NCBI GenBank assembly: GCA_902729315.2
Contig: LR746281.1
Location: forward strand, 3,718,501-3,782,500
Direction: 5' to 3'
Origin: Spirodela intermedia
Lineage: Eukaryota; Streptophyta; Magnoliopsida; Alismatales; Araceae
DNA: 64,000 nucleotides
The translations under genes were made by a program, and so were the position numbers. Position 1 is the stretch's first letter; each line of letters opens with the position of its first letter. Shown here piece after piece: positions 11,928-23,752 of this stretch. A model generated the notes under the pieces. That model was not told the origin of the DNA, made no database searches, and saw only the letters and a program-made list of their open reading frames with translations.

Positions 11928-11996
11928 ATCAATTGATTTTTCCTCACCTGAAATATGTTTTTCTTCATTTCTGTCCTTACTCCCTTCTACTAAAAT

Positions 11997-12224
11997 TTAG
12001 ATGATTTTTCCATGATCAACTGTTGTTTCTTCATCTAAGGGCTCTTTCTCCTCATCATCCTCACTATATTCATTCATTAATTGCAAGCAATAAATAATTT
12101 TATTCAAATTTTCTGCTACTATATTTTTGGCCTTAATATTCTTATTTACTTCTAATGGATCATCAATTTCTTCTAATAATTGGAAATAAAGATCAGGTAA
12201 AATATTCTCACTCAATGTATTCAC
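11997..12224 (-). pseudogene. Acidic spacer region between gag and ORF-X in E2
   Basis: A 75-codon piece. NTLSENILPDLYFQLLEE corresponds to INILRSGKILPDPYPQTLEE in E5 (near 41015-41080), where it leads into protease. Here the similarity to E5 then ceases: an acidic tract (EDDEEKEPLDEE) follows and runs into ORF-X. This marks the point where the non-autonomous type departs from the autonomous type. A single stop (TAA, where E4 has CAA) separates it from ORF-X. Confidence 0.55.
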
Positions 12225-12618
12225 TGTCCTAATATTTATTTTGTGGGTTTTTTTCTAAATTTATCCAGCTAGACTCTTCTTGCTGAAATCCTACTATTGG
12301 ACAGTTTCCTAAATTTTCTATGGGCTGACTAGGTAGCTGTCTCTTTTTTCTCTTATCCCCAAGAGCCTCTATAATTTGTTTCTAGTGCAGCATCATTTGA
12401 TTCATAGTTTGTTGCATCATTTGGCTCATTTGCTGCATCATTTCCATAGCATCAAGTTGGATTTGAGAGGACTGATTTTTCTGAAATCTGTGTTTTTATT
12501 TTGGATGAAATTCAAAATTTGAATTGAATCTAAGTGCTTCTGGATTTTGAATATTATTTGGGTTTCTCCACCAAAAATTATTTCCCCAATTAGGATTATA
12601 AGAATTAGAAAAATATTC

Positions 12619-13642
12619 CTAATTTTTACTAAAATCGTGGGGTACTTGCACTTGTTCTTGCCTAGGATGATATTGAAATTTGAAATGATCATTTTCACCA
12701 TACATAGGACGTATACTATTTGAATTAAATTGAGGGTTAAGAGGCTTTCTAATATTGTCAATAAGTAAATCAATTTTTTCTAATATTTGATTAATCTGAT
12801 TAACCTCATTTCTAAATTTAGAATAATCATCATGATGCAATTCATAAACTCCTCTCTTCTTATCCCTATCATATAATTCAAAAGAGGCTTGATCTCTAGA
12901 ATTTTCATATAGATTCTCATAAAGACTATAAATCTTATCAGGAGTTTTCTCCATAAAAGTTCTTCCACATATAGAATCAACCATATTTTTATGTTGTTCT
13001 AATAATCCACCATAAAAATTCTATTAAGCTGCCACTTGGGTATAGCATGATGAGGACACTTTCTAAGTAAATCTTTGAATTTTTCCCATGTCTCATGTAA
13101 AGTTTCTCTTGGTCTTTGAGAAAATTCTATATATATTTTCTCATATTTTGAGTTTTTCCTAAGAGATAAAATTTTTGAAGAAAGGCCTGTTCTGTCTTTC
13201 CAGCTAGTTAATTCTCTATCTAATGTAGATAGCCAATGACTAGCTTTGTCCCTAAGTGTATGAGGAAATAATTTCATCTTAATAATTTCCGATGTAACTT
13301 GAGAGAGATTAACTAAATCACAGACCATATAAAATTTTTCTAAGTGCTGATGAGGTTCCTCTAAAGCAATCCATGAAAATTAGAGAGCATTTGAAAATTT
13401 TCTAGATTTATTTCAAATTTAATAGTTGGTGCTAATGGGACTCTAATATTGGATGCTCTTTGAAATGAATACGAGATATAATGATTTTCAATGGCCATAG
13501 GATTGCTCTCAGTTTGACCTGTACTTCTTTCAGGATCCATTAAAATTATTTTTTTTTTCGGATTTTTAGTTTTGAATGAAATAATGAAAGGATTTTCTAG
13601 CCTTGGTTGCAAGGATCTTCTTCTATCATGCATAAAAATCAA
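12619..13642 (-). pseudogene. gag: E2 gag, broken
   Basis: The structural capsid protein, in three open pieces: 13642-13361 (N-terminal, ending FQMLSNFHGLL), 13328-12999 (MVCDLVNLSQ, KLFPHTLRDKASHWLSTL, ETLHETWEKFKDLLRKCPHHAIPKWQL) and 12984-12619 (MVDSICGRTFMEKT, later RPMYGENDHF). The order and the CPHHAIPKW and HETWEKFKDLL motifs are typical of Athila gag. Small indels interrupt it near 13340 and 12990, so it is probably not functional. No intact CCHC zinc knuckle is visible. It is colinear with E4 and E5 gag. Confidence 0.82.
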
Positions 13643-13822
13643 TAAATTTGAGGGAAAAATTTAGTAATTGTTACCCTCCTTTAGTATGCTCCAGTCCTTT
13701 CATTGCTTCTTTTCCTTCCCTTTTTCTAAAAAAAAATTGGAAAAAAGAAAATAAAACAAGAGTTAATTTTTTTTGTGTACTCTAAGAGAAAAATAGAAAA
13801 ATACTAAATATTATGCAATACA

Positions 13823-13841
13823 TCACTAGCAATGGTGCCAA
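13823..13841 (-). other. Primer binding site of E2
   Basis: On the minus strand, just inside the 5' LTR, TTGGCACCATTGCTAGTGA resembles the tRNA-Asp complement. It lies three bases from the LTR end ..GTCGCGTCA. The short leader 13643-13822 that follows in element order is AT-rich and non-coding. Confidence 0.7.
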
Positions 13842-13844
13842 ATT

Positions 13845-15450
13845 TGACGCGACTTAGTCGTTGTATATTAAATCATGCAAATCAAAAATTTATAAAACTA
13901 AAAAATATAAATTTTTGGATATTTAGAAGTATTTCTGAATAAATATATAAATTATAATTCTATAAAACTTCTAAAAATAGCGATAATTTTCCAAGTCGAT
14001 CACAAGGATGTAATATAATATCTCGTAATTATTCAGAGTTTTTGTCAATGAATACGGTTTTTTATGAATTTTATATTAGGAATTGAAAAGAAAATATATT
14101 TAAAATTCACAAAAAAGTGAAATAAGGGTGCAAACGTCAGGATGACATCAGCACCCGGCAAACACGAATCGGACGAAAATAGAGTTCCATCTGGTGATTC
14201 TTATGTAAGCAATTATAGACAATTTAATTGATCAAATTAAGATTTGTAAAAGCTAGAAGAATCGTAATAGAACAAAGTTTATTTTGGTAAATTAAAATCA
14301 CAAAAACTATCACTAAATAAAGCGTAAGGTGAGTTAAAAGTAGGAAAATAGAGTTCTGGCATTACGACGGCGATGCGTCAGTGATGCATTAGAATTCTAA
14401 GCATTTGGGAGGATCGTCGTGTAGTGTCCATGGCCTCGAAGGCTCTCCTTAGACAAAGACGACGTGGGCAATCTCTAGATCTTCTCATGAAGTCTAGAGA
14501 TCAATAAAATAGGTCGTCGAGTCGTCTTTGGTGGCTGTCACCTGGCGGAGCAGAAAAATTGTGACTTTGCAGTTCTCTGGCGACTGTCACTTGATAGAGA
14601 GGAGCTGGATGGAGGTGAGGCCCATGTCAGGGAGCTTCATCCTCAAGTCCACGCAGCAAGAAGAGGCTCTTTATCGCATTTGGTACACTCTCAGGAGGTG
14701 GCGACTTGTCTCCAAGCAGATCGTCCTCTTCCTGATGATGGCTTGTTCGTCAATCAATCAGAGATGATTTACTTGATGAATTTGCGATCGTTTTATCGCG
14801 AATCATTCAATAATTTTAGTAGCAATGCTCTGCGAATCGCGTTGACGAGATTTTTGCTGATGATCTAGTAATTCTCGTTGCTTAATCCTTCGCCAGTGAT
14901 CTACAAGAAAGTCACAATAATCAAATAAAAATATATGACTTTTGACTCTAGGAGGATTCGAACCCGCACCAGTTGCCTCGCCCCTTCTAAGGAAGGTGTG
15001 AGGTGGGTTTAGTCCCACATTGGTTGTGCGCCGATTTTTCGGGTGAATATATACTAATGTTAGATTTCTAAGGAAAGTCCCTTCTCTCATGTGTACGACC
15101 ACTCCTTGCTCCACAACTGGCTGGCCACTAGTGACATGGAAGGGGAATGGCGCACTCGTGCCCCTATCGGTCCATGCCACTCGAGCCTCTGCTCGTGGCT
15201 ACTCCCTAATTGAGCTTCCGACTCACTTGGGGCCCCGGCTAGCTAGTGGGTCCCCCCATTTTACTATATTTTTATTTTATTTTCTTTTACTTCATTTATC
15301 TCAAAATCACATAATTACCTAAAAATTTTATGTAATCAATTGAAAACTAATTTTCACACTTTAACACAAATATAAGTCTATTTATCATGAGTTAAGGCTA
15401 AAACTATATTATTTACTTAATTACTAACTCATGATAATGAAAACTTATCA
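13845..15450 (-). mobile_element. 5' LTR of E2 (L5)
   Basis: A complete antisense LTR-A of 1606 bp, from TGACGCGACTTAGTC to ACTTATCA, next to the E2 primer site. It has more TG/CA in place of CG than the 3' LTR of the same element, and has single copies of the internal repeats. Confidence 0.9.
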
Positions 15451-17401
15451 TGATTCGTAGAGCATTGTTACTAAAATTATTGAACGATTTACGATAAAAA
15501 GATTACGAATCCATTGAGTAAAGCATCTCTGATTGATTGACAAATAAGTCATCATCGGGAAGAAGATGATCCGCTGGGAGATGAGTCGCCACCTCTTGAG
15601 AGTGTATTGACGTGACTTAGTTGTTGTATAGTAAATCACATAAATTTTAAATTTATAAAATAAGAAAATATGAATTTTCAGATATTTAGAAGTATTTTTA
15701 AAAAAATATATCAAGTAGAATTAAATAAAATTTATAAAATAGTAGTAATTTTCTAAATCGATCACAAGGATGTAATATAATATCTGATAATTATTCAAAA
15801 TTTTCTTCAAAGAATTCTATTTTCTATGAATTTTATACTAGTAAATGAAAAGAAAATATATTTAAAATTCACGTAAAAGGGAGATAAGGGTGTGGACATC
15901 AAGATGACGTCAGCATTCGGCAAACATGAATCAAGCGGAAATAGAGTTCCACTTGGTGATTCTTATGTAAGCGATTATAGACGATTTACTTGATCAAATT
16001 AAGATTTGTAAAAGCCAGAAGAATTATAAGTGAACGAAGTATATTTTGGTAAATTAAAATCACACAAATTATCACTAAATGAACCATAAAGTAAGTTAAA
16101 AGTAAGAAAAAAGAGTTCCGGCATCGCGGCGGTGATGCGTCAGCAATGCACCGAAATCCTAAGCATTCGGGAGGATCGTCGTGCAGTGTCTATGGCCTTG
16201 AAGGCTCTCCTTGGACAAGGACGATGTGGGCAAACTCTAGATCTTCTTGTGAAGTCTAGAGATCACTGAAATGGGTCGTCAAATTGTCTTTGATAGTTGT
16301 CACCCAATGGTTGTCACCCGATAGAGAGGAGCTAGATGAAGGTGGGGCGCCTGTCAAGGAGCTTCACCCTCACCTCCGCACAGTAAGAAGAGGCTCTTCA
16401 TCTCATCTAGTACGCTCTCAGGAGGTGGCGACTCATCTCCTAATGGATCATCCTCTTCCTGATGATGGCTTGTTCATCGATCAATCGGAGATGCTTTACT
16501 CGATGGATTCGCGATCCTTTTATCATGAATCGTTCAAAAATTTTAGTAACAATGCTCCATAAATCGTATTAATGAGATTTTTGCCAATGATCCAGCGATT
16601 CTAGTTGCTTAATCCTTCACTGAGAATCTGTAGGAAAGTCGTAATAATCAAATAAAAAAATATGAGTTTTGGCTCTAGGAGGATTCAAACCTATGCCGGT
16701 TGCCCGCCCTACTCTGCCAAGTGACAACTGCTACAAACGATTCGACGACCCATTTTATTGATCTCTAGACTTTGCAAAGAAATCTAGAGGTTGCCCATGT
16801 CATTCTTGTTCAAGGAGAGCCTTCAAGGCCATGGACACTGTAGAATAATCTTTCCGAATGCTCAAGAATCTAGTGCATCACTAACGCATTGTTGCCACAA
16901 CACCAGAACTCTGTTTTCCTACTTCAACTAAATTTTTACTTCATTTAGTGATAATCTGTGTGATTTAAATTTACCAAGATATACTTCATTCAATTACGAT
17001 TCTTTTGGCTTTTATAGAACTTAATTTGATCAATTAAATCATCTATAATCACTTAAGTAAGAATCATCAGATGAAACTCTGTTTTGCCCGATTCATGTTT
17101 GCTGGGTGTTGATGTCATCTTGACGTCCCCATTTTCGTGAATTTTAAATATATTTAATTTTTATTTTCTAGTATAAAATTCATAGAAAATAGTATTCTTT
17201 GAGAAAAATTCTGAATAATTAGCCGATATTATATTACATCCCTTTAATTGACTTGGAAAATTACTGCTATTTTTTGAAGTTTTATGGAATTATAATTGAT
17301 ATATTTATTCAGAAATACTTCTAAATATCTAAAAATTTGTATTTTCTAGTTTTATAAATTTTGAATTTGTGTGATTTACTATACAACAACTAAGTCACAT
17401 C
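15451..17401. mobile_element. Head-to-head LTR-A fragments L6, L7, L8
   Basis: No gene. 15451-15607 is a sense piece from the LTR centre. 15608-~16712 is an antisense piece starting TGACGTGACTTAG and lost beyond the B-box region. ~16713-17401 is a sense piece from the GTGACAGC block to the end GTCACATCA. Missing parts on both sides of each junction show deletions after insertion. The pieces form a large imperfect inverted repeat. Confidence 0.82.
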
Positions 17402-18890
17402 AACGTCTAAAAATGATAGTCATTTGTTTTAGTTCATATGACAATGTCATTAGTGTGTACTTATTGTTGAGTTTAAATACACACTATCTAATAATATTTA
17501 TACCTAAAACTTAATAAAATATTATTATAGAATTAAGTCTCAAGTTGAACACAAGGAGATTGACTAATCTGTCATAAAAAATAATTTAATTTATATATAA
17601 AGTGGTTTTAATATTTTGTTAATATTTAACATAAATATAAAGTAGAAGGGTGAGGTGAGAAGAATAAAGGAAGGGAAGGGAGAAAAAAAGGAAGGGGGAA
17701 AAGAGAGAGAGAAAGAGAGAGCTCACACGAGAGATAGAAGGGATGGGATCTCTCATGAAAGGGAGAGAAAGAGCGAGGAGAAGAGAGAGTTCTTATGAGA
17801 GAAAAGGGATGAGATCTCTCATGAAAGGAAAAGAAAGAGAGCGGAGGAGAGAAAGCTCTCATGAGAGAGAGAAGGGATCAGATCTCTCGTGAAAGGAAGA
17901 GAAAGGGAGTGGAGGAGAGAAATCTCACATGAGGCAGAGAGAGAGAAGGAGAGAGAAATCAATCGAGAGAGAGAAAGAGAATGAAATCAATCAAGAGAGA
18001 GGGAGAGAAAGGGAGAGATCTTATGAGAGATGAAGAGAGAAGAGAGGTCTCACAAGAGATAGAGAAAGAAGAGAGGTCTCACGAGAGAGAGAGAGAGAGA
18101 AATAAGAAGAAAATGAAGAAAAAGAGAAATATGGTCATCCTATTTTCTCAGACGAATGTGTGCTCGAGGATTCACACACATGACATGAGATTAGTCATGA
18201 ATGTCTCTAGCTTATTTAAACCATTGAATGCTCATTAATCAACCTTTAATCTCGGTGATTTTGCATTTGAAAATAAAAAAAACTTGTTATTCGTAGAATA
18301 TTGAGAACATGAATATGTCAAGATTCAATTGTAAAAATCAATAGAAAAAGTTAGAAATGATCTTAGCTTAATCTCATACGAGTCTTGGAGGATTTACAAG
18401 AAGAATGAAGATCATTCATCAAGTTTTGAATTAGTTCTACTCATTTCAATCAAAACGTGCATGAAATGGAAAGAACTTATCGTAAAATGTAAATAAATGA
18501 CAAAAGCAGATAAGTAAATGCTGAAAATAGGAAATAAATCATTGCCCAAGTTTAGTCTACCTCCTAGATAACTAGAGACACCAATGTGGTAGTTTGGTTT
18601 TGTCCAAACATGCCACACCACGCCGGAAGTCATAGAAGTATCATCCAAAAGCACTGTGCCACTTTCCAAAGAGATTTGCTGAAATAAGGGTTGCCAAGCT
18701 GTCAGCGTTGTCTAAGGGGAGAAGAGAAGAGCTGACCACTTGTTAGAGGCCTTGAGTGTAGTCAAAGGAGGAAGGAAGAAACTTGCCAATCACTGAAGAT
18801 GTCGATTGCGTAAAAGAAGGGAATAATAGCTTGCCGTATTTTTGACTACCATCAGGACTTTAACGATAATCAATAATATCTATTTTACTA
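17402..18890. other. Anonymous repeat DNA with purine-rich tract
   Basis: No supportable gene. 17402-17640 is AT-rich, 17640-18125 is a long purine-rich tract (listed separately), and 18126-18890 is AT-rich unique-looking DNA. ATAATCAATA / TCTATTTT motifs near 18860 resemble part of the E3 LTR near 24490, so this may be eroded LTR material. Confidence 0.4.
17640..18125 (+). repeat. Polypurine (GA-rich) tract with ~67-bp minisatellite
   Basis: About 480 bp that is almost all A and G on the plus strand. In it, a unit carrying GGGAT..GATCTCTC.TGAAAGG recurs at 17740, 17806 and 17874, giving periods of 66 and 68 bp. ORFs read here are low-complexity artefacts. Confidence 0.8.
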
Positions 18891-19793
18891 GAAAATAATC
18901 AATTATTATCTTTATATCCCTGATGATGATTTGTGTGAGAACTTAAGTTCCTAGTGTCGTGGTGCTTCAAGAGCCACTAGATCAGATGAGCTTGGTACAT
19001 GGCACATTGAACAACATAGGATCAACCTGCTACAAACCACTATCGATCGAAAACTTAAGTTCTTGGTACCATGGCACCTTCATAGCTGTCAAATCATCCT
19101 TTAAGCCCACATGTGTGTTGAGCAATGTCGAATTCATAAACTGTCGATGGATTGCTTTACACATATGGTATTGTGGTGGTTTGCCAGCCACAAGATTTGG
19201 CTAATTTGATGACATGACTCTTTGTGTACTACTAGATCACACCATGCTCTAGATGGCTATGCTAGAACAAGCGAAAATATTTAGTTCAACACTGGAAATA
19301 TATTGGATGTATGTACTGAATAGAAACTAAAGCTTATCTCTCTCAGCAAAGATCCCTTCTCCCAAAATAAAATAATGTCTAGAACCATCTTAGGAGAAGG
19401 CAATAAGGTGGTCCGCCCTCGTGCACGCACGTGTTTATGAGAACTCCTTGCCCCATGACTGGTTGGCCACTAGGATGTAAAAGGAGAGTGGCGCACACGT
19501 GTGTAGAGTGAGGCCTTCGTCACTCGAGCCCAACTCGTGGCTCCCTTCGTCTGGGTCTACCCAGTTGATTGTTGTCCCCCCTCTAGGTCAACTGCCAAGT
19601 GCTACCTTGCTAGCATACGAAAGAATTTTTTATATTTTATTATTTTTATTTCAATAATAAAAAATACTACTAAATATTTTAACTTGACTTTTAAAATTAA
19701 CAATATATCCTATATTTCTTTTGCAAGTTAACAAAATAAAGTCAAAAAATAAAACTAATTAAAACACATAAATCTAGCTTTAACATTAATGTC
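18891..19793 (+). repeat. Fragment of a related LTR family (F3)
   Basis: The segment 19205-19440 matches, in reverse orientation, 31288-31547 (shared blocks such as ATGACTCTTTGT, CTAAAGCTT and AAGGTGGT). From ~19440 to 19640 it shares a module with antisense LTR-A: TCCTTGCCCCA, TTGGCCAC, GGAGAGTGGCGCACACGTG, CACTCGAGCCC. This suggests a sister LTR family. Two GAACTTAAGTTC-type repeats occur near 18940 and 19050. No gene is seen. Confidence 0.6.
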
Positions 19794-21426
19794 TGATAAG
19801 TCTTCATTATCATGAGTTAATAATTAGTAAATAATATAGTTTTAGCCTTAACTCATGATAAATAGACTTATATTTGTGTTAAAGAATGATTTTTGGTTTT
19901 CAATTGATAAACGTGAAGTTTTGGGTAATTATGTGATTTTATACGATTTTTACAGTCTTACTTTTGAGATAAATGAAGAACAAGAAATAAAAATAAAAAT
20001 ATTGCAAAAATGAGAGGACCCGCCGGCCAGCCAGGCCCGCAACCAGGTTGGAAGCGCAGTCGGGGAGTAAGCCGTGAGCAGGGGCTCGAGCGGCTTGACT
20101 TGGGGATCGATAGGGCACGCATACGCCACTCCCCTTCCACGTCACCGGTGGCCAGCCGGTTGTGGGGCAAGGAGTGGTCATACACGCGAGAGAAGGGACT
20201 TTGCTCACAAAGCTAACATTACTATATATTCGCCCGAAAAATTGGCGTACAACTGATGTGGGACTAAACCCACCTTCCTCAGAAGAGGCGGGTGACCGGC
20301 GCAGGTTCAAATCCTCCCAGAGTCAAAATTCATATATTTTTATCTGATTATCGCGACTTTCCTGCAGATCACCGATGAAGGATTAAGCAACGAGAATCGC
20401 TGGATCATCGGTGAAAATCTCGTCAACGCGATTCGTGGAGCATTGCTACTAAAATTGCTGAACGATTCACGATAAAAGGATCGCGAATCCATCGAGTAAA
20501 TCATCTCCAATTGATCGACGAACAAGCCGTCGTCAGGAAGAGGACGATCCGCCAGGAGACTAGTCGCCACCTCCTGAGAGCGTACCAGATGCAATGAAGA
20601 GCCACCTCTTGCTGTGCGGACCTAAGGATGAAGCTCCCTGACACGCGCCCCACCTCCATCCAACTCCTCTCCGTCGGGTGACAGCCGCCGGAGAGCCGCA
20701 AAGTCGCCGTTTTTCCGCTCCGCCGGGTGACAGCCACCGGAGATGATTTGACGACCCACTTCATTGATCTCTAGACTTCGCGAGAAGATCTAGAGATTGC
20801 CCACGTTGTCTTTGTCCAAGGAGAGCCTTCGAGGCCATGGACACTGCACGACAATCCTCCTGAATGCTTAGGATTCTGGTGCATCGCCGACGTATCGCCG
20901 TCGTGACGCCGGAACTCTGTTTTCCTACTTTCAATTTAATTTACGCTTCATTTAGTGATACTTTGTGTGATTTTAATTTACCAAACTATAATTCGTTAAA
21001 TTACGATTCTTTCGACTTTTACAGATCTTAATTTGATTAATTAAGTCATCTGTAATCGCTTACATAAGAATCGCCAGGCGGAACTCTGTTTCCGCCTGAT
21101 TCGCGTTCACCGGGTGTTGACGTCATCTTGACGCCCGCACCCTTATTTCCTTTTTTTTCGTGAATTTTAAATATATTTCCTTTTTATTTCCTAGTATAAA
21201 ATTCGTAAGAAAATCGTATTCATTGAGAAAAATTCTGAATAATTACCAGATATTATATTACATCCCTGTGATTGACTTGAAAAATTATCGCTATTTTTGG
21301 AATTTTTATTGAATTATAATTGATATATTTATTTTGAAATACTTCTAAATATCCGAAAATTCGTATTTTCTAGTTTTATAAATTTTATATTTGCGTGATT
21401 TAACATACAACGACTAAGTCACGTCA
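19794..21426 (+). mobile_element. Solo LTR-A, copy L9
   Basis: A complete sense LTR of 1633 bp, TGATAAGTC to GTCACGTCA, with perfect duplication ATGTC (19789-19793 and 21427-21431). It sits at the truncated end of the E3 protease. It keeps a TGACGTCA palindrome at 21118-21125 and single copies of the internal repeat. Confidence 0.95.
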
Positions 21427-21698
21427 ATGTCTAAGACCAAAAAATAAATGGGAAAATAGCATTCACCTACCTTGACAATTACATCTTCTAATATTCCTTT
21501 AGGTTTCCTAGTAGATCTATCTACAACTTGAAGAATTGTAGAGGCTGGTTTGAGCTCACCAATTCTAAAATGTTCAGCAATGGCAGTAGGTAAAAAATTA
21601 ACACCAGCACCTAAATCAAGCAATGCATTATCAAAAGTAATTCCACCAATTTTACAAGAGATTAGAGGTTTACCTGGATCTTTACATTTCATGGGCAA
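21427..21698 (-). pseudogene. pro: E3 aspartic protease, 3'-truncated
   Basis: An open frame starting near MPMKCKDPGKPLISCKIGG. The retropepsin site reads LLDLGAGVNFLP, where the clade commonly has LLDLGASVN, so the catalytic Asp is kept. LQVVDRSTRKPKGILEDV and VGECYFPIYFLVLD follow as expected for this family. The frame is offset from gag by one frameshift near 21700-21730 and is cut off just after the VLD motif, near the LTR insertion. It processes Gag-Pol in an intact element; here it is a dead fragment. Confidence 0.8.
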
Positions 21699-21702
21699 TT
21701 GA

Positions 21703-23630
21703 TCAAGAATAATTGCATTGTGATGAAAGGATGATTCTTTTTTCTCTTTTAGGTGTGCACATCTCCTTCAAAAATTTTGCATAACTTGGTACATGATTGA
21801 TGGCATCCAAGAGAGCAATCTTGAGCTGCACTTGCTCAAAAATTTTCATCACCTCATCACTATGAATCAATCCCTTTTTACCTTTTGGTTTTAATGCATG
21901 AAGGAAAGGTGTAGTGGGAACATATTCCTTGGGGTCAATATTTACTTCAACCTTTGATTTTTCAACCTCTTCATCATCACTAAAATCATCATCTTCCTCT
22001 ATAATTTTCTGTTTTTGATCTTCTGAATTTTTGTCCATAGAAGAGATGTCTTTTCCATCCTCCTTTTGTTGGTAACGATCACTCAAAACCTTCCCATTTC
22101 GTAGCTGAGATATGGCCTTCATGTCTTCCATTTGAGATAGTACAAAAGGTTCTTCAAAACTTGTATTTACCATGTTAGCTTGATGCTGAAAACCAGGAGG
22201 ATGATTTTGTAGATTGGCTATGGGTTGACTTGGTAGCTGGCCTCCACTTGGTCTAAATTGTTGAGCTGCATGTGGTTTTTGTGTGAGTTGATGCATGGAT
22301 TTGTTTTGTTGTTGTTGCTGCAGCAATTGTTGAATGGATTGTTGTCGAGTTTGTTGTTGTTGTAATTTTTGAATGGTTTGTTGTTGTTGAACCATGATCC
22401 GTTGTAAACCACTCAATTTATTGTCACTGCCTTGATTTTTTCCCATGACTTGTGGTCCTTGACCTAATGGTGGGTGTGCTTGAAAATTTGATGGGCGTGG
22501 TTGACCTTTCATGGGTGGAAATATTTGCTGCTGAGGTCTAACCTGCATGTTGGGATAACTAGAAGATGTTTGCTCACTAAACATGTTTTGATTTTTCCAT
22601 GAAAAATTTGGATGATTTCTCCATCCAGGGTTATAAGAAGCCTGCACAAAATCATGATTAGACTTATTAAAATCTTGAGCTAATTGAACTTGTTCAGATG
22701 TATATGATGGAGAAATAATTTGAGGACATTCATTTTCAGCATGATTCAAACTTGAAGAAATTTTGTAAGTTTGTCACTTAAATTTTTCCTAAAAGCAAGA
22801 ATTTTTTCCATCTTAGAATTTAGCTCATCAAATTAACTCTTCCATTCTTTATCATCTGATTTTCTAATCTCATAAATTCCACCCTTAGATCTATCAAAGG
22901 AAGATGAAGATATATAGTTAGAAGAGTTATCAGTAAGTTCTTCCAAAAGAGAATATCCCTCATCTTCCTTTTTATTCATAAATGTGCCACCACATGATGC
23001 ATCAATCATTTGCTTGTTGGCTGCAGACAAACCATCATAAAACATTTGAACTATTTGTCATTTAGGAATACCATGATGAAGACATCTTCTCATCATAGCT
23101 TTGAATCTATACCATGCTTCATGCAAAGGTTCATTACTGTTTTGTGTAAAACTCATAATATGTTTTCTCATCAACATGGTTTTCCCCCTAGGATAAAATA
23201 TTTTCAGAAATTCCTGCACTAAATCAGGCCATGATTTTATCTCCTTTTCTAAAGTAGAAATCCAATAGCTAGCATCACATTTCAAAGAAAAAGGAAACTA
23301 TGTTAATTTTAATTCATCGTCAACCTCTTTGACAGTCCCACAAACCTTAAGACATTCTTGCAAATGATCATATGGATCTTCAATATTTTTATCATAAGAA
23401 TATAGGCAGCAATTGAAAAATTCCTGATTTAATATTGTGCTTGCAAATAGGTTGCTATTGAAAATCAAGTGCAGATGGTGGATTAAAATAATCTCTAATA
23501 GGTCTAGGGTTTTCTCTATTTTCCTCTACTTTTCGTGAATTAAGCAAATTGCCAGATGATTTAACTCTAGATATAGGTAGTTCTACTAATTTGGGTTTTA
23601 ATGACCTCCGTCCTAGCATGCAACATTAAT
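21703..23630 (-). pseudogene. gag: E3 gag, nearly intact C-terminal half
   Basis: The N-terminal part (RPIRDYFNPPSALDF near 23490-23540) is broken. 23285-23058 encodes the capsid part ending MMRRCLHHGIPK, where a TGG to TGA change stops the frame before the expected IVQMFYDGL, which follows at 23045-22833. 22749-21703 is a 348-codon open stretch with NPGWRNHPNFSWKNQ (an Athila gag hallmark), a glutamine-rich block of about 60 residues, an acidic EEDDDFSDDEEVEKS segment and HVPSYAKFLKEMCT, which leads to protease. Breaks are few, so E3 gag is better preserved than E1 gag. Confidence 0.82.
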
Positions 23631-23730
23631 TCACGAATTATTTTTTTATATAGAAATGAGATATGAAAAGAAAATGTAGAAAAATAGAAAAATAATTCCT
23701 ATAGAGAATTAAAGATTTCGAAATTACCTT

Positions 23731-23748
23731 CGCCAAGAACAGCACCAA
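23731..23748 (-). other. Primer binding site of E3
   Basis: On the minus strand, TTGGTGCTGTTCTTGGCG follows the LTR end ..ACCACATCA after a few A/T bases. It resembles a diverged tRNA-Asp complement. The leader between it and gag is only about 100 bp. Confidence 0.5.
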
Positions 23749-23752
23749 AAAT

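Larger units (their letters stand above)
6857..15450 (-). mobile_element. E2: non-autonomous Athila-type LTR retrotransposon
   Basis: A minus-strand element with both LTRs (3' LTR 6857-10209, split by a nested LTR; 5' LTR 13845-15450) and a 3.6 kb interior. In element order the interior holds a tRNA-Asp-like primer site, a short leader, gag, an acidic spacer, an unrecognised ORF (ORF-X) and a 3' UTR with two polypurine tracts. No protease, RT, RNase H or integrase is present, so it would need pol in trans, plausibly from an element like E5. The flanks (TGGGG at left, TGATT at right) do not form a target-site duplication, so one end has probably been exchanged or deleted. Confidence 0.82.

Noticed and set aside
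17626-17862. Ser/Pro/Leu-rich ORF on the minus strand
   Set aside because: It is the complement of a GA-rich minisatellite, so its composition is dictated by low complexity.
17402-19300. Second LTR of E3
   Set aside because: Short similarities to 23753-25260 exist (AATTAAGTCTCAAG, ATAATCAATA), but their order is reversed and the match is too weak to call a pair.
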